This document shows, piece by piece, positions 43,320 through 53,968 of a stretch of DNA of 64,000 bases. The translations under genes and the position numbers were made by a program. Source of the stretch: Euclidia mi (Eukaryota > Arthropoda > Insecta > Lepidoptera > Erebidae); the NCBI GenBank assembly GCA_944739405.2, contig OX123186.2, positions 88,763,034 to 88,827,033 on the forward strand, read 5' to 3'. Under the pieces are notes generated by a model. The model had not been told where the DNA came from. It did not search any database and worked only from the letters and a program-made list of their open reading frames with translations. How positions within the stretch are numbered: position 1 is the stretch's first letter; each line of letters starts with the position of its first letter.

Positions 43320-44884
43320 AATAACCTTTGAATCATGTAAGACAATATACAAAAGATTTTTATTATCATTAAAACATCGTCCTAGTGTTATCATGGTTGC
43401 ATCCAAAACTTATCGTCTTGGAGTCCAGAGTCTGCTTGTTGGTTGGTCCAGATTTGACAGAAGAGTAGCTTAAATCATCATTAATCCAAAGAAATCAGTG
43501 CCGAAAATTATTAAAACATTTATTATTTTGGCAATAATTCTCATAATAATAAAAAATATAAACGCAAACTGAAAGATCACTGTACAATTATATTTTCTCA
43601 TCTTATCTGAAAAACAGATATCTCTTTCTATTGGATCAAAGCCTTCTCGCAATAAAAAAAACACAATACTGTAATGATCTATGTAATGAACAAAAATACG
43701 TCACGTGATGGACGAATATTATCAAAATTAAACAGCCGTGTAAATATGTAGGTATGTCAAGTTAATTTAATATAGATTTTATCTGATTCATTGAAAGTTG
43801 TCTCAAAATTAAATTAATTGAATTATAACACTGGTTACATCAAAAGCAAAATGCTTGTGTAGAAGGAAATATGTAGAACAAAAGGTGCTTTTCTCACATA
43901 TGTCGAATGTTGTAAGAATTTATATTAGGACTTGTATTTGTCTGTAAAATAATGAATTTTATAAGTAAAAGATATTATGGCAATTTTATGAAATTACAGC
44001 ATGAACTATAGAATAAGAAGTCTTAGGAGAAAATTGCGTCATTAACTAACCTTAAGCGTTATACTCTGTTGCGAACATCTTGAATGCTATCTTACATTTT
44101 ACCAATATTTCGCTTTTCATCAACATCTTCCAAGCGCTATGCTATGCATCTAAGACTAGTACCTTAGAGTCCAGAGTCTACTTCTAGTCTAATCAGATAT
44201 GACAGAATATTAGCATTGTCGCAAAGCGACTGCCGTCTGACCTCTTCAATCCAAAAAACTTGCATATCATAAAGAATAATCTTTAAGCAGTTGATAATAT
44301 GCCCACGTGAACAGTGCTTAAGCTATCGGTATGATGCGGACTATTATAGACGTTGTGCTTTTACGTCAAAGAGGGAGAACTGTTTTTTCCATCAGCTTAG
44401 GGGGGCGATTTTTTAAACCGTCGCCGTGCCGTCTGCCCAATTATATTTTGTAACAAAATTAGGTCCATTTACGTCGAAAACAGACAGGTTTCAACAATAA
44501 TGGTTCACAATATGTCAAATGATATGGCAAAAATTTATCTAATTTCTTTTTATTCTGTTCGTAAAATTTTTGCTGCCATATTTTGGGATACGGGCAGGAA
44601 CTCGCAGTTATAATCTTAATAAAAATGTTCGGGTGATTTTATGGAGAATAATATATTGTGTCACATAGCAAAGTTGCTTGACAAATGTTTTCCGGTGCAA
44701 CCAAGGCTAGGTCTTAACATAGAGCTCTCGCATTCAAGTTACTAACGTAAATATTATTTAGGCATGGTGGTGGATAAAATAACGGAACTTTTATTCAGTA
44801 TTTATTCATAAGTAATGTTTATTTTTAATATTTTACTACTTATTATAGATTACATTTGCATAATTTATGATTTTATATAAAGTT
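43320..44884. other. Spacer I-SINE
   Basis: AT-rich, no exon or recognised element. A segment TCTCGCATTCAAGTTACTAACGTAAATATTA-type (44727-44757) repeats one at 41706-41735, so a short unidentified repeat is present twice. Confidence 0.45.
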
Positions 44885-44913
44885 GTTTTATTTCATCCCT
44901 TGAAATATTTGCC

Positions 44914-45155
44914 TGACTGCCTCCGTAGTCCAGTGCATAGCGTATGCGACTGCTGATCGGAGGTCCCGGGTTCAATTCCCGGGTCGGGCAAAAGTGTTGC
45001 TGGGTTTTTCCGAATTCTCAGTAGCAGCACGGAGTCTGGTGATGTGCCCGGTTACGGCAATAGGATCGCCTCCTATTACGTGGGACCTAAAAATTCATAG
45101 CCAAATGTGGGTGTAATGTTACTAATTAAATGTTACACCTCTGCCTAAAAAAAAT
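44914..45155 (+). mobile_element. tRNA-derived SINE with 29-bp target duplication
   Basis: Target duplication 44885-44913 and 45156-45184 is an exact 29-bp match (starts GTTTTATTTCATCCC). The head has TAGTCCAGTGCATAGCGTATG (A-box region) and GGTTCAATTCCC (B-box). The body includes GCAGCACGGAGTCTGG, and the tail ends TGTTACACCTCTGCCTAAAAAAAA. Perfect duplication implies a recent insertion. Confidence 0.9.
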
Positions 45156-45186
45156 GTTTTATTTCATCCCTTGAAATATTTGCCCG

Positions 45187-45405
45187 TGTTATGATATTAC
45201 GAAGCTGGTGAGCACTGGCACCTTTTAAAAAGAAAATGCGTTTAAATTTCGAACGCGCGTCGAACTCTGTGCAAATATGTAAAAATATGTCATTCGCTTT
45301 TGTTTCGTTGTTGTCGATAATAAATTATTAGTTATACTGTTGTGAAAAGTGCGTTTTTATCCCAACTTTCACTTCTTTTTTTTGCTTTTTTCCCAAATCC
45401 CATCA
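45187..45405 (+). repeat. Copia 5' LTR
   Basis: 219 bp, TG...CA ends. It has an extra pyrimidine/T-rich stretch near its end that the 3' LTR lacks (185 bp). GGTTATGGGCTCAGG at 45406-45420 follows directly and fits a Copia primer binding site of the initiator-tRNA type. Confidence 0.8.
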
Positions 45406-45552
45406 GGTTATGGGCTCAGGGACTGCCCAGTAAGTGATATATAAACAGTTTTGTGAACAATTGCAGTGATGTGAATTAAAACGATTCGTCGCCAAGGTAA
45501 TTTTTTTTTTCTGAAGATTGTTTTGTTCATTGTTATTGTTTTCTGGAGGTGA

Positions 45553-45936
45553 AGAAACTTCGATATAGCTTCATTTATTAAGATAGACCGGCTTACTGGT
45601 GATAAGTATGATACATGGAAGATACATATTATTATGCAGGCCATATTGATTAAAAATGATTTATGGGAATATGAATCAGGCACGTTTCCAAAACCACAGC
45701 TGAGCGATCCAATATATCCTGATTGGAGAAAGATGGATAGAAAAGCCGAGGGCGACATCATATTGGCGGTAAGTTCAAGTCAATTAGCTGCTTTAGATGG
45801 TTTGGACATTTCTAAGGGCATATCAGATAAACTGAAAAGTATGTTTCAGTCGAGCGGGCTAGCTAGAAAAGCATCATTATTGAAGAAACTTGTATTAACT
45901 CGTATGCAAGAAGATGTTGACTTGAAAAGCGCATAG
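45553..45936 (+). pseudogene. Copia gag N-terminal part
   Basis: Open for about 128 codons: IDRLTGDKYDTWKIHI, LIKNDLWEYE, then DPIYPDWRKMDRKAEGDIIL. This W-x-I and L-W-x-Y pattern is typical of Copia gag (UBN2-like). After TAG at 45934-45936 the homologous sequence continues in another frame (FFDAVKKLKEIG, LLYSLPDSF), so there is a frameshift. The capsid protein cannot be made. Confidence 0.75.
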
Positions 45937-46120
45937 CGGATTTCTTCGATGCTGTTAAAAAACTAAAAGAAATCGGTTTGATAGTTTTAGACGAACTTTT
46001 AGCTATATTGCTCTTGTATAGTTTGCCCGATTCGTTCGCTATGTTCAGATCAGCAATGGAATCGCGCGACGACTTACCTTCAACAGAAACGTTAAATAAA
46101 ATATAATAAATATTCTAGCA

Positions 46121-46229
46121 CTTCCACACATCACCATCTAGTCCCAAACTAAGCAGAGCTTGTACTATGGGTACTAGATAATGGATAAACATACATATAT
46201 ATACACTTTTTTTTGTAAATACATACATA
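46121..46229 (-). mobile_element. SINE tail fragment, minus strand
   Basis: Inverse of the right part of the next SINE (ACCATCTAGTCCCAAACTAAG, TAGATAATGGATAAACATACAT). Forms the left arm of a ~100-bp inverted repeat with 46329-46440. Confidence 0.7.
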
Positions 46230-46232
46230 TTA

Positions 46233-46452
46233 TTGACCGGTTGGTGCAGCGGGAGTGTAAGCGACTGCTACGCCGAAGGTCGCGGGTTCGATTTCGATGT
46301 TTGTCTTGGTCTGGGTGTTTCTATGTATAATATGTATGTATTTACAAAAAAAAAAAGTATATATGTATGTTTATCCATTATCTAGTACTCATAGTACAAG
46401 CTCTTCTTAGTTTGGGACTAGATGGTGTTGTGTGAATGTGGTAGAATATTAT
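46233..46452 (+). mobile_element. tRNA-derived SINE, third family
   Basis: Head GACCGGTTGGTGCAGCGGGAG (A-box) and CGCGGGTTCGATTTCG (B-box). Tail with TAGTACTCATAGTACAAGCTC and TTTGGGACTAGATGGTG. Sits back to back with a minus-strand tail, so the pair can fold. Inserted between the gag and zinc-knuckle remnants of the Copia element. Confidence 0.75.
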
Positions 46453-46589
46453 TATTATTATTATATTATACATAGAAACACCCGTTAAAGGTAAAGATTA
46501 TTGAGGATAACGGGGCTCGTATATTTACGAGGCTCGTTGGTTTTAAATTACTAGTATATCTCCCTTACACTATACAATACACCTACTTC

Positions 46590-46688
46590 TTCCTCTCTGC
46601 ACCACTCTAAGGTAGACTGGTAGATAATGCTCAAGGTATTAAGCCCGCCTATGTACTCTGTGTATATGAAGTGTTAAATAAATAACTA
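46590..46688 (+). repeat. LINE-type 3' tail fragment
   Basis: CTCTGCACCACTCTAAGGTAGACTGGTAGATAATGC...AAATAAATAA parallels the end of the full-length LINE at 28930-29035. Only the last ~100 bp is present. Confidence 0.65.
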
Positions 46689-46714
46689 AGTCTAAGACTA
46701 TTGATCAGGGAGCA

Positions 46715-46903
46715 ATGTTTGTCAAACCTATCAACAAACAGAGGCAACCCAATCTGCAGAAGAGTTATGGTAAGCCAACGCATACAAATAACTTTGAATA
46801 TTATCGTTGTGGTCGCCGCGGGCATTTTGCAAGAGAGCGCAAAAGTAAGATTACACGTAAGTTTAAGCAGTTTAAGCGCACAAATGTTAGAAGGCAGCAA
46901 TGA
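46715..46903 (+). pseudogene. Copia gag zinc-knuckle remnant
   Basis: Frame with EYYRCGRRGHFARERKSK. The usual C-x2-C-x4-H-x4-C knuckle has lost its first Cys (Tyr) and its last Cys (Arg). It lies where the knuckle precedes protease and integrase in Copia. The protease itself is not visible, so sequence between this and the integrase is deleted. Confidence 0.65.
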
Positions 46904-46962
46904 CGAGCAAAAAGTAACAATGTTGACTCGTACTACCGAAGAGGTTATGTTGGGTGAGAAAT

Positions 46963-47642
46963 TAAATCCTATTTGGCCCATTGACAAAGCCTACGCAGAA
47001 AACTTGACAAGTAGAAAGATAAAGTATCTTCAGTCCGATAACGGTCAAGAGTATGTCAACAATGAGTTTCATGATTTTCTAAGCAAAGTGGGCATCCGTA
47101 GACGATTGACAGCACCATATACGCCCCAACAGAATGGGATCGCAGAAAGGAAAAATAGAACGTTGGTTGAAATGGCGCGATGTATGATGCGTCAAGCAGG
47201 AAGCCCACCTTCATTTTGGGCAGAGGCAATTAATATTGCCAATTATATAAGAATCCGCTGTCCAACTACAGTGTTAAATGATGAGATACCGTAAACTCTA
47301 TGGAGAGAAAAGAAACCGACGGTGATTTACATGCATGTGTTTGGCTCCAAAGCATATTACATCAACAAGGGAAAACCGAAAGGAAAGTTTGAGTCACGTG
47401 CACAATTGGGTATATTTGTGGGATATGATACTCAATCTAAAGCTTATAGAATACATGACCTTACGACAAGTCCGATTGTTGTGAGTCGCAACGTGAAGTT
47501 TGTAAATGAGACGGCTTTTAGACATGAATACAAAGAGATCCTTGATGACGAAGACGACACTGAGGATGATAAAATGACTGTAGAATTGAACAATGTGAGA
47601 AAAGAAAAGAATCCAAGGATATTAAGAACCAGACAAGAGTAA
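46963..47642 (+). pseudogene. Copia integrase C-terminal half
   Basis: Frame with KIKYLQSDNGQEYVN (second catalytic Asp), TAPYTPQQNGIAERKNRT (catalytic Glu), FWAEAINIANYIRIRC, then after one in-frame TAA (47292-47294) TLWREKKPTV, VFGSKAYY and IFVGYDTQSKAYRI. The first catalytic Asp and the zinc-binding N terminus are missing. Integrase would insert element cDNA into chromosomes. This copy is inactive. Confidence 0.85.
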
Positions 47643-47929
47643 GATAGATGTCAGTTATATGGAAAAAGGAACTTAACAGTACTGTGGCAAAATTTAGTAG
47701 AACCTACTAAGAGAGGTAGTGGAAGACCTCGCCTTATTCGTACTGGCATGGCGGGTAGACCGCGGAAGGAATATCATACAGTCAAAGAAAACGTAACAGA
47801 TAGTGAAAATGAATCTGATTAGCCGAATGAGGAGTTACACGCAGGGATAGCCACAGGAAAGTACGCCTCGTCCAAAAAGGATGCTCTCAACGGCCAGTGG
47901 AGGATGAAACCTCATCCCTTGTTGTGAGG

Positions 47930-48010
47930 TACAAAGCTCTTGATGAATGTGTGGACAGTGTGTGTCTCTTAAAGAAGTCTTTATATGGTTTGCGTCAGTC
48001 GGGATTGCAG
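47930..48010 (+). pseudogene. Copia reverse transcriptase scrap
   Basis: KALDECVDSVCLLKKSLYGLRQSGLQW contains the K-K-S-L-Y-G-L-R-Q block of Copia RT, upstream of the YVDD motif, which is not present. The next element begins shortly after. Confidence 0.65.
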
Positions 48011-48071
48011 TGGAATATACATACAATAATACAACTTTCATTCGTGTGGCAGTGACGCGAGTTACCTACCT

Positions 48072-49193
48072 TGGTAAAGTTGAAAAGAATATTTCAAGAT
48101 AAACTTAACTATGATGGAAGTATTTCGACTCTGCGTACAGCTTTGTTAAAGTTGGGATACAAATGGCGAAAAACTGTGGATAACAGACGTGTTATTATAG
48201 AGTGGCATGACATCCAAAAACTACGATTTTCCTACCTAAAAAAATTACTCAGATACCGTCATGAAAATCGGTGTATCGTATATACAGATGAGAGCTACAT
48301 CTTAACTAATCATGTGCAAAACAAAGGGTGGGGTAATAATGATGGACCACCTTTAAAGAGAAACCTGTCGAAAGGACCAAGAATTATCATTAAGCACTAT
48401 TGACATACAAAGCAAATAGTGTTTCTGGTGATTACCACTCTAACATGAACGCAGAAAACTATGAAAAGTGGCTAAAAAAACGTCTAGTACCGAATCTTCC
48501 ACCTAACTCTGTGGTTGTGCTTGATAATGCCTCATACACTAACGTTCAAAATGACAGAGCCTCAAATTCTAATTCCGAAAAAATAGAAATGCAGAGATGG
48601 CTGACAGAAAAAAATATAGCTTTTAATCAAGATATGAAAAAAATTTAACTGCATGATGTGATTAAAAAAATAAATAAAGAAAAATATATCTGTTACAAGA
48701 TTGACGACATACTTCAGCCATATGGCATAAAAGTTCTTCGATTGCCATCATATCATCCTGAACTAAACCCCATATAAAATGTGTGGGGAATTAAAAAAAA
48801 TTATATTGCTTCACATAATGTCGACCAAAATGTGACGGAAATAATGAAACTTATAAATGAACATTTAAGTCAAATTGATGAAGGGATGTGGGGTAATACT
48901 TGTCGACATGTACAAAAGAAAGAAGAAGAATACTATAGACATTTTGACATGGAGTCAGAAATCATAATTAACCTACCATTTATTTCCTACCAATAGTATC
49001 TCCATCCAAAGGTTGCTTGGTAGAAATCGCTTTAAGCGATAAGGCCGCCCATTGTACTATATTTAATGTATAATTACTTAAAATGTTTTATATAAGTGTA
49101 CAATAAAGTATAAAATAATAATAATAACCTTGGTGAGAGCAGCGAATCCGAAAATTCATCATTTGATTTTTCAAGTAGCGATTCAGAATAATG
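48072..49193 (+). pseudogene. IS630/Tc1-like DDE transposase relic
   Basis: Pieces in order: helix-turn-helix-like STLRTALLKLGYKWRK, CIVYTDESYI (first Asp), GWGNNDGPP, NAENYEKWLKKRLVPNLP, VVVLDNASYTN (second Asp), LRLPSYHPELNPI then NVW (Glu region), and a Ser/Glu-rich tail GESSESENSSF to TAA near 49190. Stops at 48401, 48646 and 48776 plus frame changes. A ~150-bp LINE/SINE-tail insertion splits the C terminus. Such enzymes cut and paste DNA transposons. Nested inside the Copia element. No terminal repeats identified. Confidence 0.75.
48985..49131 (+). repeat. LINE/SINE tail inserted in the IS630-like relic
   Basis: AAGGTTGCTTGGTAGAAATCGC...GATAAGGCCGCC...ACAATAAAGTA followed by an ATAATAAT run. 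The transposase sequence IINL|GESS is interrupted here, with AACCT on both sides as the probable target duplication. Confidence 0.6.
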
Positions 49194-49385
49194 TTCAATA
49201 AATAAACATTAAATTACGAAATAACTGTTTTTTTTAAACCCGTATATAACCCATAAATAACTGTATTTGTATTTGTACCCGACTGTACCTCTTGTCACGC
49301 ACACAAAGTCACTGTATATGTACAAGGTTTACCCACACATAGGTCCGCGCGCAAAACTGAGTTGAACTATCTATAGCTATTAGAC

Positions 49386-49640
49386 GTAATTTATTTATTT
49401 ATTTATTTACAGGTAGTGACATAATACAGATTAGTTAGTACTTAGAGCTAATTTTACATTACAACATTTTTAAACCTGTACTCCAATTACTACTGCACAA
49501 ATCATCCATATTATATAACTTCAAATATAGAGATAGACTTAAAAAAAATTAAAAAGAAAATTATTACATATTATAGAAATAGCAAAAAACAAGGAAGTAA
49601 ATAAAAAAAAACAAAGATGTTACATTCATTTCATTATTCA
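49386..49640. other. Unassigned sequence before mariner
   Basis: Begins with a TTTA microsatellite (TTTATTTATTTATTTA) next to ACAGGTAGTGACATAATACAG, like the reversed tail of another retroelement. Mariner terminal repeats could not be placed. Confidence 0.4.
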
Positions 49641-49665
49641 GTTTCGCGCGCTTTACTTCGCAACA

Positions 49666-50659
49666 ATGGAATTGGAACGAGAACCTTTTCGCGCCATGAT
49701 TCTGTACGATTTTAAAGTCGGTTTGAGTGAATAAGAGTGCCAAAATAGGCTTATATCTGCATCTGGAGACCTTGCACTGTCTCGTTCTACAATATTTAGG
49801 TGGTTTTCCCAATTCAAACAGGGAAAACTGTCCCTCAAAGATGACGACAGAAGTGGTCGTCCTGCGACTTTTGTTACAGCGAAAAACATTGAAACGGTGA
49901 AAAAAATACTACTCGAAAACCCAAAAGCTACCTACAAGCAGATAGAGGAGACCCTGAAGATTTCATCGCCGTCATTGAATGAGATTTTACATCGTCATCT
50001 GCAAGTAAGAAAGCCTAGTTCGCGCTGGGTACCCCACGCGCTAACGGCCGAACAAAAACAAGCCCATGTAACCTGGTGCAAAGAAATGATTGAAAAATTT
50101 GAAAATAGAGATGGACGTGGCATATTTAATATAACCACCGGAGATGAAACTACACAAGTTTCGTATACGTATGACCCACTAACTAAGCGCCAATCCACGG
50201 TTTGGGTGTTTCCGGGCGAAGATTCTCCTCGAAAGATCAAACGCGGGCGCAGCGGGGGCAAGAAGATGGTGGCAACTTTTTTTGGTGTGAGTGGTCATGT
50301 GGCAACAATTTCTATGGAGCCCCAGAAATCTGTTAATGCTCAGTGATGTGTTGCATCATGACAACGCATCACCTCACAAAGCTAAATCGACGCAAGAGTT
50401 TTTAAGAGTACAAAGATCCAACAATTGAGCCACCTACCTTATAGTCCCGATTTAGCGCCTTGCGACTTCTTTCTCTTCCCCAAAAGTGAAACTTGGACTT
50501 CGTGGAATTAATTTCGACAGTCCCGAAAATGCCCGAGATGCGTTCATAGCAGCGATGGAGGACCTACCTAAAGAAGATTATCGCCAATGCTTTAATTCTT
50601 GGTTTAGGCGAATGAATAGTTGTATACAACAATGGAGAGAGTACCTTGAGAAAATGTAA
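49666..50659 (+). pseudogene. Mariner transposase, broken
   Basis: Starts MELEREPFRAMILYDFKVGLSE, then TAA (49730s), then RSTIFRWFSQFKQGKLSLKDD, SGRPATFVT, TGDETTQVSYTYDPLTKRQS (first Asp of D,D34D), stop at 50344-50346, HHDNASPHKAKST (second Asp), HLPYSPDLAPCDFFLFPK (third Asp) in a shifted frame, and FNSWFRRMNSCIQQWREYLEKM to TAA. About 330 codons, close to the ~345 of mariner. At least two stops and two frameshifts. Inserted in the Copia element, so younger than it. Confidence 0.88.
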
Positions 50660-50739
50660 ATAAATAAAAAGTTCTATCTTTATTTGGTTTTTTTTCTATC
50701 CCAAATTCCTAGTTACCCACGTACTTGCTAAGGAATTGA

Positions 50740-50922
50740 ACTTTCGCGTGATGATGAAAATAGAGTGTTCTTAAGTCAAAGGCTATATCTAGATCAAAGT
50801 GTATTTGTTCTTAAGTATTTGATTACTGATCGAATGCCTGCTGATGTTTTAACGAAAGGCTTAAGTGGAACAAAACATACAAATATACATATAAAAGACA
50901 TGTTCTCAACTTCGAGGGGAGG
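50740..50922 (+). pseudogene. Copia RNase H C-terminal remnant and polypurine tract
   Basis: DQSVFVLKYLITDRMPADVLTKGLSGTKHT is the usual end of Copia pol (ADVLTKGL). It is followed by the purine tract GAGGGGAGG just before the 3' LTR, which primes plus-strand synthesis in such elements. Confidence 0.8.
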
Positions 50923-51107
50923 TGTTATGATATTACGAAGCTGGTGAGCACTGGCACCATTTAAAAAGAAAATGCATTAAAATTTCGAACGCGCGTCGAA
51001 CTCTGTGCAAATATGTAAAAATATGTCATTCGCTTTTGTTTCGTTGTTGTCGATAATAAATTAGTTATACTGTTGTAAAAAGTGCGTTTTTATCCCATAT
51101 CCCATCA
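50923..51107 (+). repeat. Copia 3' LTR
   Basis: 185 bp, TGTTATGATATTACG to CCCATCA. Matches the 5' LTR except for the stretch missing near its end and a few bases. Confidence 0.8.
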
Positions 51108-51252
51108 TATATGTATCATGCTGGCTTTTTTGTTGTATGCAACTGAGTCTGATAATCGATTTAACGATTAATCCTGAAGAATCGTTGTCTGTCTTCCGGC
51201 TCCATTATCAGGGCAGTTTAATGTCGTAATTTACATTCATACATACATATAC

Positions 51253-51642
51253 TCACGCCTTTTTCCCGTCGGGGTAGGCAGAGACAACAGAACGCCACTT
51301 GCTTCTATCCTTACAAATCTCACGCGCTTCCTCTACATTCATTACTCTTTTCATACATGCTCGCTGGTTCCGGGTGCTTCGTACCTTTCCGTTTTTCAGA
51401 ACGTCACCAATTTGGTCGACGAATGTCCTACGAGGTCGGTCGCGACCGGCTTGCCCATACACGTTTGCCTTATACATTCTGTCTTCACTCATTCGCTCCA
51501 CGTGTCCAAACCATCTCAGCATTCCTTTCTCAATTCTCGTCACAACATCTTCTTTCAGGTCACATCGCTCTCGTATTACTGCATTCGGAATTCTATCAAT
51601 CAGTCTCACCCCACACATACTACGCAGTGATCGCATCTCCAA
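51253..51642 (-). pseudogene. LINE ORF2 C-terminal fragment (RTE-like)
   Basis: 129 codons on the minus strand: MCGVRLIDRIPNAVIRERC, GMLRWFGHVERMSEDR, GRDRPRRTFVDQI, ending SAYPDGKKA. The LRWFGHVERM and GRPR-x-W/F-x-DQI blocks are the usual C terminus of RTE-like LINE proteins, after the reverse transcriptase. The rest of the element is absent. The DNA of the last codons (CTTTTTCCCG...GGGGTAGGCAGAG) is the same motif seen in SINE tails in this window. Confidence 0.75.
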
Positions 51643-52118
51643 TGTCGTAATTTATGTCCTATAAACGACTTACAAACAAATGTTTATTTATGTTGAATTT
51701 TGTATTCCATTTTTTTACACTTCTAGGTAAGGTAATAAAGTTTCCCTACAACAAGACAGTCCTGATAATTCTGATTCAAAACTAGACTTAGTTTAAACTG
51801 CTGATGTAAATGAATAAGACATATTCATTCAAATAAGAACCAATATGAAATACAATATTAATAATACTATACAGTAAGTCAAGGTTACATAAAATTTACT
51901 CCGTGTTAGTTACGTCGAGACCTGTCAGCTAAAGGTGGGTTTCGTAAATACCGGCACCGAAAATGACAGCAATCCTCAAATGTTTGTTCGGTAAATTACA
52001 AGAAATTTATAGAACGGTTATGAATATCTGTTTTCCTGTTTAAGTCGCGTGAATACCGACAGGGTCAGTTTTCTTATGTTTGCGTAAGTATTTGGAAATG
52101 TCTTTTTTTATCTTTCAG
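51643..52118. other. Spacer before exon J
   Basis: AT-rich, no exon or element recognised. Ends in TTTTTTTATCTTTCAG, a strong acceptor. Confidence 0.45.
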
Positions 52119-52309
52119 TCCTTAAGCTGCATACGAGCAGAGGTACGATTATGCTGATGGTTGACCGCTATAAATTTACCAAAGGAGCCTCAAAAGGCTG
52201 CAGGACCAGATGGCAATGTACCACCAAGTCTAGAACCAAATGCAAAGCTACGCTCACAACTATGGGCGACACTATTCTTAGACAATATTTGGAACACAAT
52301 CATGACTGA
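52119..52309 (+). CDS. mod(mdg4): FLYWCH terminal exon J
   Basis: Acceptor AG 52117-52118, split codon tc (probably Val), then LKLHTSRGTIMLMVDRYKF, CRTRWQC, C-x7-C (CTTKSRTKC), TTMGDTIL, EHNHD and TGA at 52307. A start-to-stop search instead finds a shadow ORF in another frame at 52161. It belongs with K-O to a subgroup marked by S/N-R-G-x-x-M-L and T-R-W-Q-C. AATAAA at 52460-52465. Confidence 0.9.
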
Positions 52310-52374
52310 TATTATAAACATGACTGTTATTTTTATAAGTGCTGTGATTTAACCTCAATTTAGGAGTTTGAGAT

Positions 52375-52434
52375 CTTTTTATCCGAAAGTGTTTATACGT
52401 ATACTTAAACGGATAAAAACTTTCGGATAAAAAG
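52375..52434. repeat. Perfect 16-bp inverted repeat after exon J
   Basis: CTTTTTATCCGAAAGT (52375-52390) and its exact inverse (52419-52434), 28-bp loop. 66 bp after the exon J stop and upstream of its AATAAA, so it lies in the probable 3' UTR, where it could form a hairpin. Confidence 0.8.
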
Positions 52435-52972
52435 AACGGATATGTTATTTAATGTTTGTAATAAAGGTTTTGTTAATTACTTATAATTTATTTTCCCTAT
52501 TGACTTTATGACCTGCTGACCGATGCGCGAAGAGGTTTACATGTTACATCGTCAAGGTAAAAGTCTAGTTAAATCGATATTACGTCTTGTAAAAGTAGAA
52601 AGCGCGACAATGACAAGCGTTTGGGTTTGAAAATGGTATCTAAGTGTGTATTGATAAAGCCCTTTTCTTGCATTTAATTTATGACCTCGTAGACTTTCTA
52701 CGAGTATAAAATTTTATCATCATTATCTCAAGTTTACAATTGTCATTGCTCTCCACGTTTTGTATCATTTCGTGCCAGCAGCAGAGTTTTAGCAGTTTGT
52801 CAAAAATGGTGTGTTACTTTTTAAAACAGTGTATCACATGGAATGAACTTACCATGCAAAACATACATGTTCTATCGTAAGTTTTTGTAACATTAACATA
52901 TGAACTGTTAATTCTAAGATTGCCTTAGCCGTGAAAGCTGCTATAATGTAACAATTTTCTTTCAAGTTGCAG
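52435..52972. other. Spacer J-K
   Basis: Short AT-rich interval, no exon or element recognised. Ends in TTTCTTTCAAGTTGCAG. Confidence 0.45.
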
Positions 52973-53163
52973 TTAGTAGGTATATCACCAACAGAGGCAC
53001 TCCCATGTTGGTGGCCGGAGGGTTTCGCTTCTACAAGGAGAAGGTGTTCGGCAACAAGATCAGGTGGCAATGTTCGGGGAGGAAAAGGTTCAAATGTAAA
53101 GCATTCATCACTACGACGGAGAATACTGTTGTCAAGACAAATTTTGGACATAATCATCTATAA
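52973..53163 (+). CDS. mod(mdg4): FLYWCH terminal exon K
   Basis: Acceptor TTCAAGTTGCAG (AG 52971-52972), bases tt complete the codon (Val), then SRYITNRGTPMLVAGGFRFY, KIRWQC, C-x7-C (CSGRKRFKC), TTTENTVV, GHNHL, TAA. Ligands complete. AATAAA at 53177-53182, just 14 bp after the stop. Clearly GC-richer than the surrounding DNA. Nearest paralogue by eye is exon N (VAGGFRFYK). Confidence 0.9.
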
Positions 53164-53968
53164 TCATCATTATATAAATAAAATAAAATCACTTGTCTTG
53201 ACCGGCAAGTAGGAGTGATGTAATCCCTTATGACGTAGTCATCTACTCAGGAAAGATTTTTTATATTCCACCCCAAAGGAGGTGAAATACAGATTGAATG
53301 TTTCTTCAAATGAAGTCAGTACAAATACGCTGATTTTGAAACTGGTGCAATGAACATGTGGGAAACAGCTAGTTTGTAAACAAAAGTAAGACACAGAAGA
53401 TTGTTCGGATTAGTGAGAAATCATATCTGAGAAGCTAGCCAATTTACACGTTTAGAAATGCAGAAGTGGCAAATTGGTCCTAATGATCGGCCTAGACTTC
53501 TAAAAAATAAATAGTTGCAAAAGCGTAGCCACCTATTTTAATATAACTGAATTTTCTTCGCTTCAATATAACATTTGAGTGAATAAATGTAGATCATGTT
53601 TTTTCATTTTCTTATTTTGCAACCATAAGCGTGTAGAAACTTTTTATAGTTTGCCTTTCCTTGTTTTTCAATGAGTCGAAGGTCAAGGCTGCATATCCAT
53701 GCTAACTAGCACGAATAAGCAGCCTTCTTGCTACATCTAGGGCGTGTAAACTGGTCCTCGGTGGTTCTATATCGACTGTATTGGGATTTAAATTAAATAA
53801 TCTGGATTTGTGAAAATGTATGTACATATTTTAAGATGTATCATCTTTTGATCATGACAGTTGTTGCGTATTTGATGTGGAATTAATGTGACTAAATGTT
53901 TTATATGTCCATTTTACAATAATCTTCAATAAGAAGGTATTTTTTGCATTTAATTTAATTTGACATAA
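53164..53968. other. Spacer after exon K
   Basis: AT-rich. Nothing recognised except the approach to the Helitron-like element. Confidence 0.4.

Larger units (their letters stand above)
45187..51107 (+). mobile_element. Degenerate Copia-type LTR retrotransposon with nested insertions
   Basis: LTRs start TGTTATGATATTACG and end CCCATCA at 45187-45405 and 50923-51107. Internal remnants in order: gag, zinc knuckle, integrase, a scrap of reverse transcriptase and the end of RNase H. Integrase before RT is the Copia order. Interrupted by SINE copies (46.1-46.7 kb), an IS630/Tc1-like transposase (48.0-49.2 kb) and mariner (49.6-50.7 kb). No matching 5-bp target duplication is visible at the ends. 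Cannot move by itself. Confidence 0.85.

Noticed and set aside
52161..52352. ORF over exon J
   Set aside because: Wrong frame. The FLYWCH frame entering at 52119 has the finger and the phase-1 acceptor.
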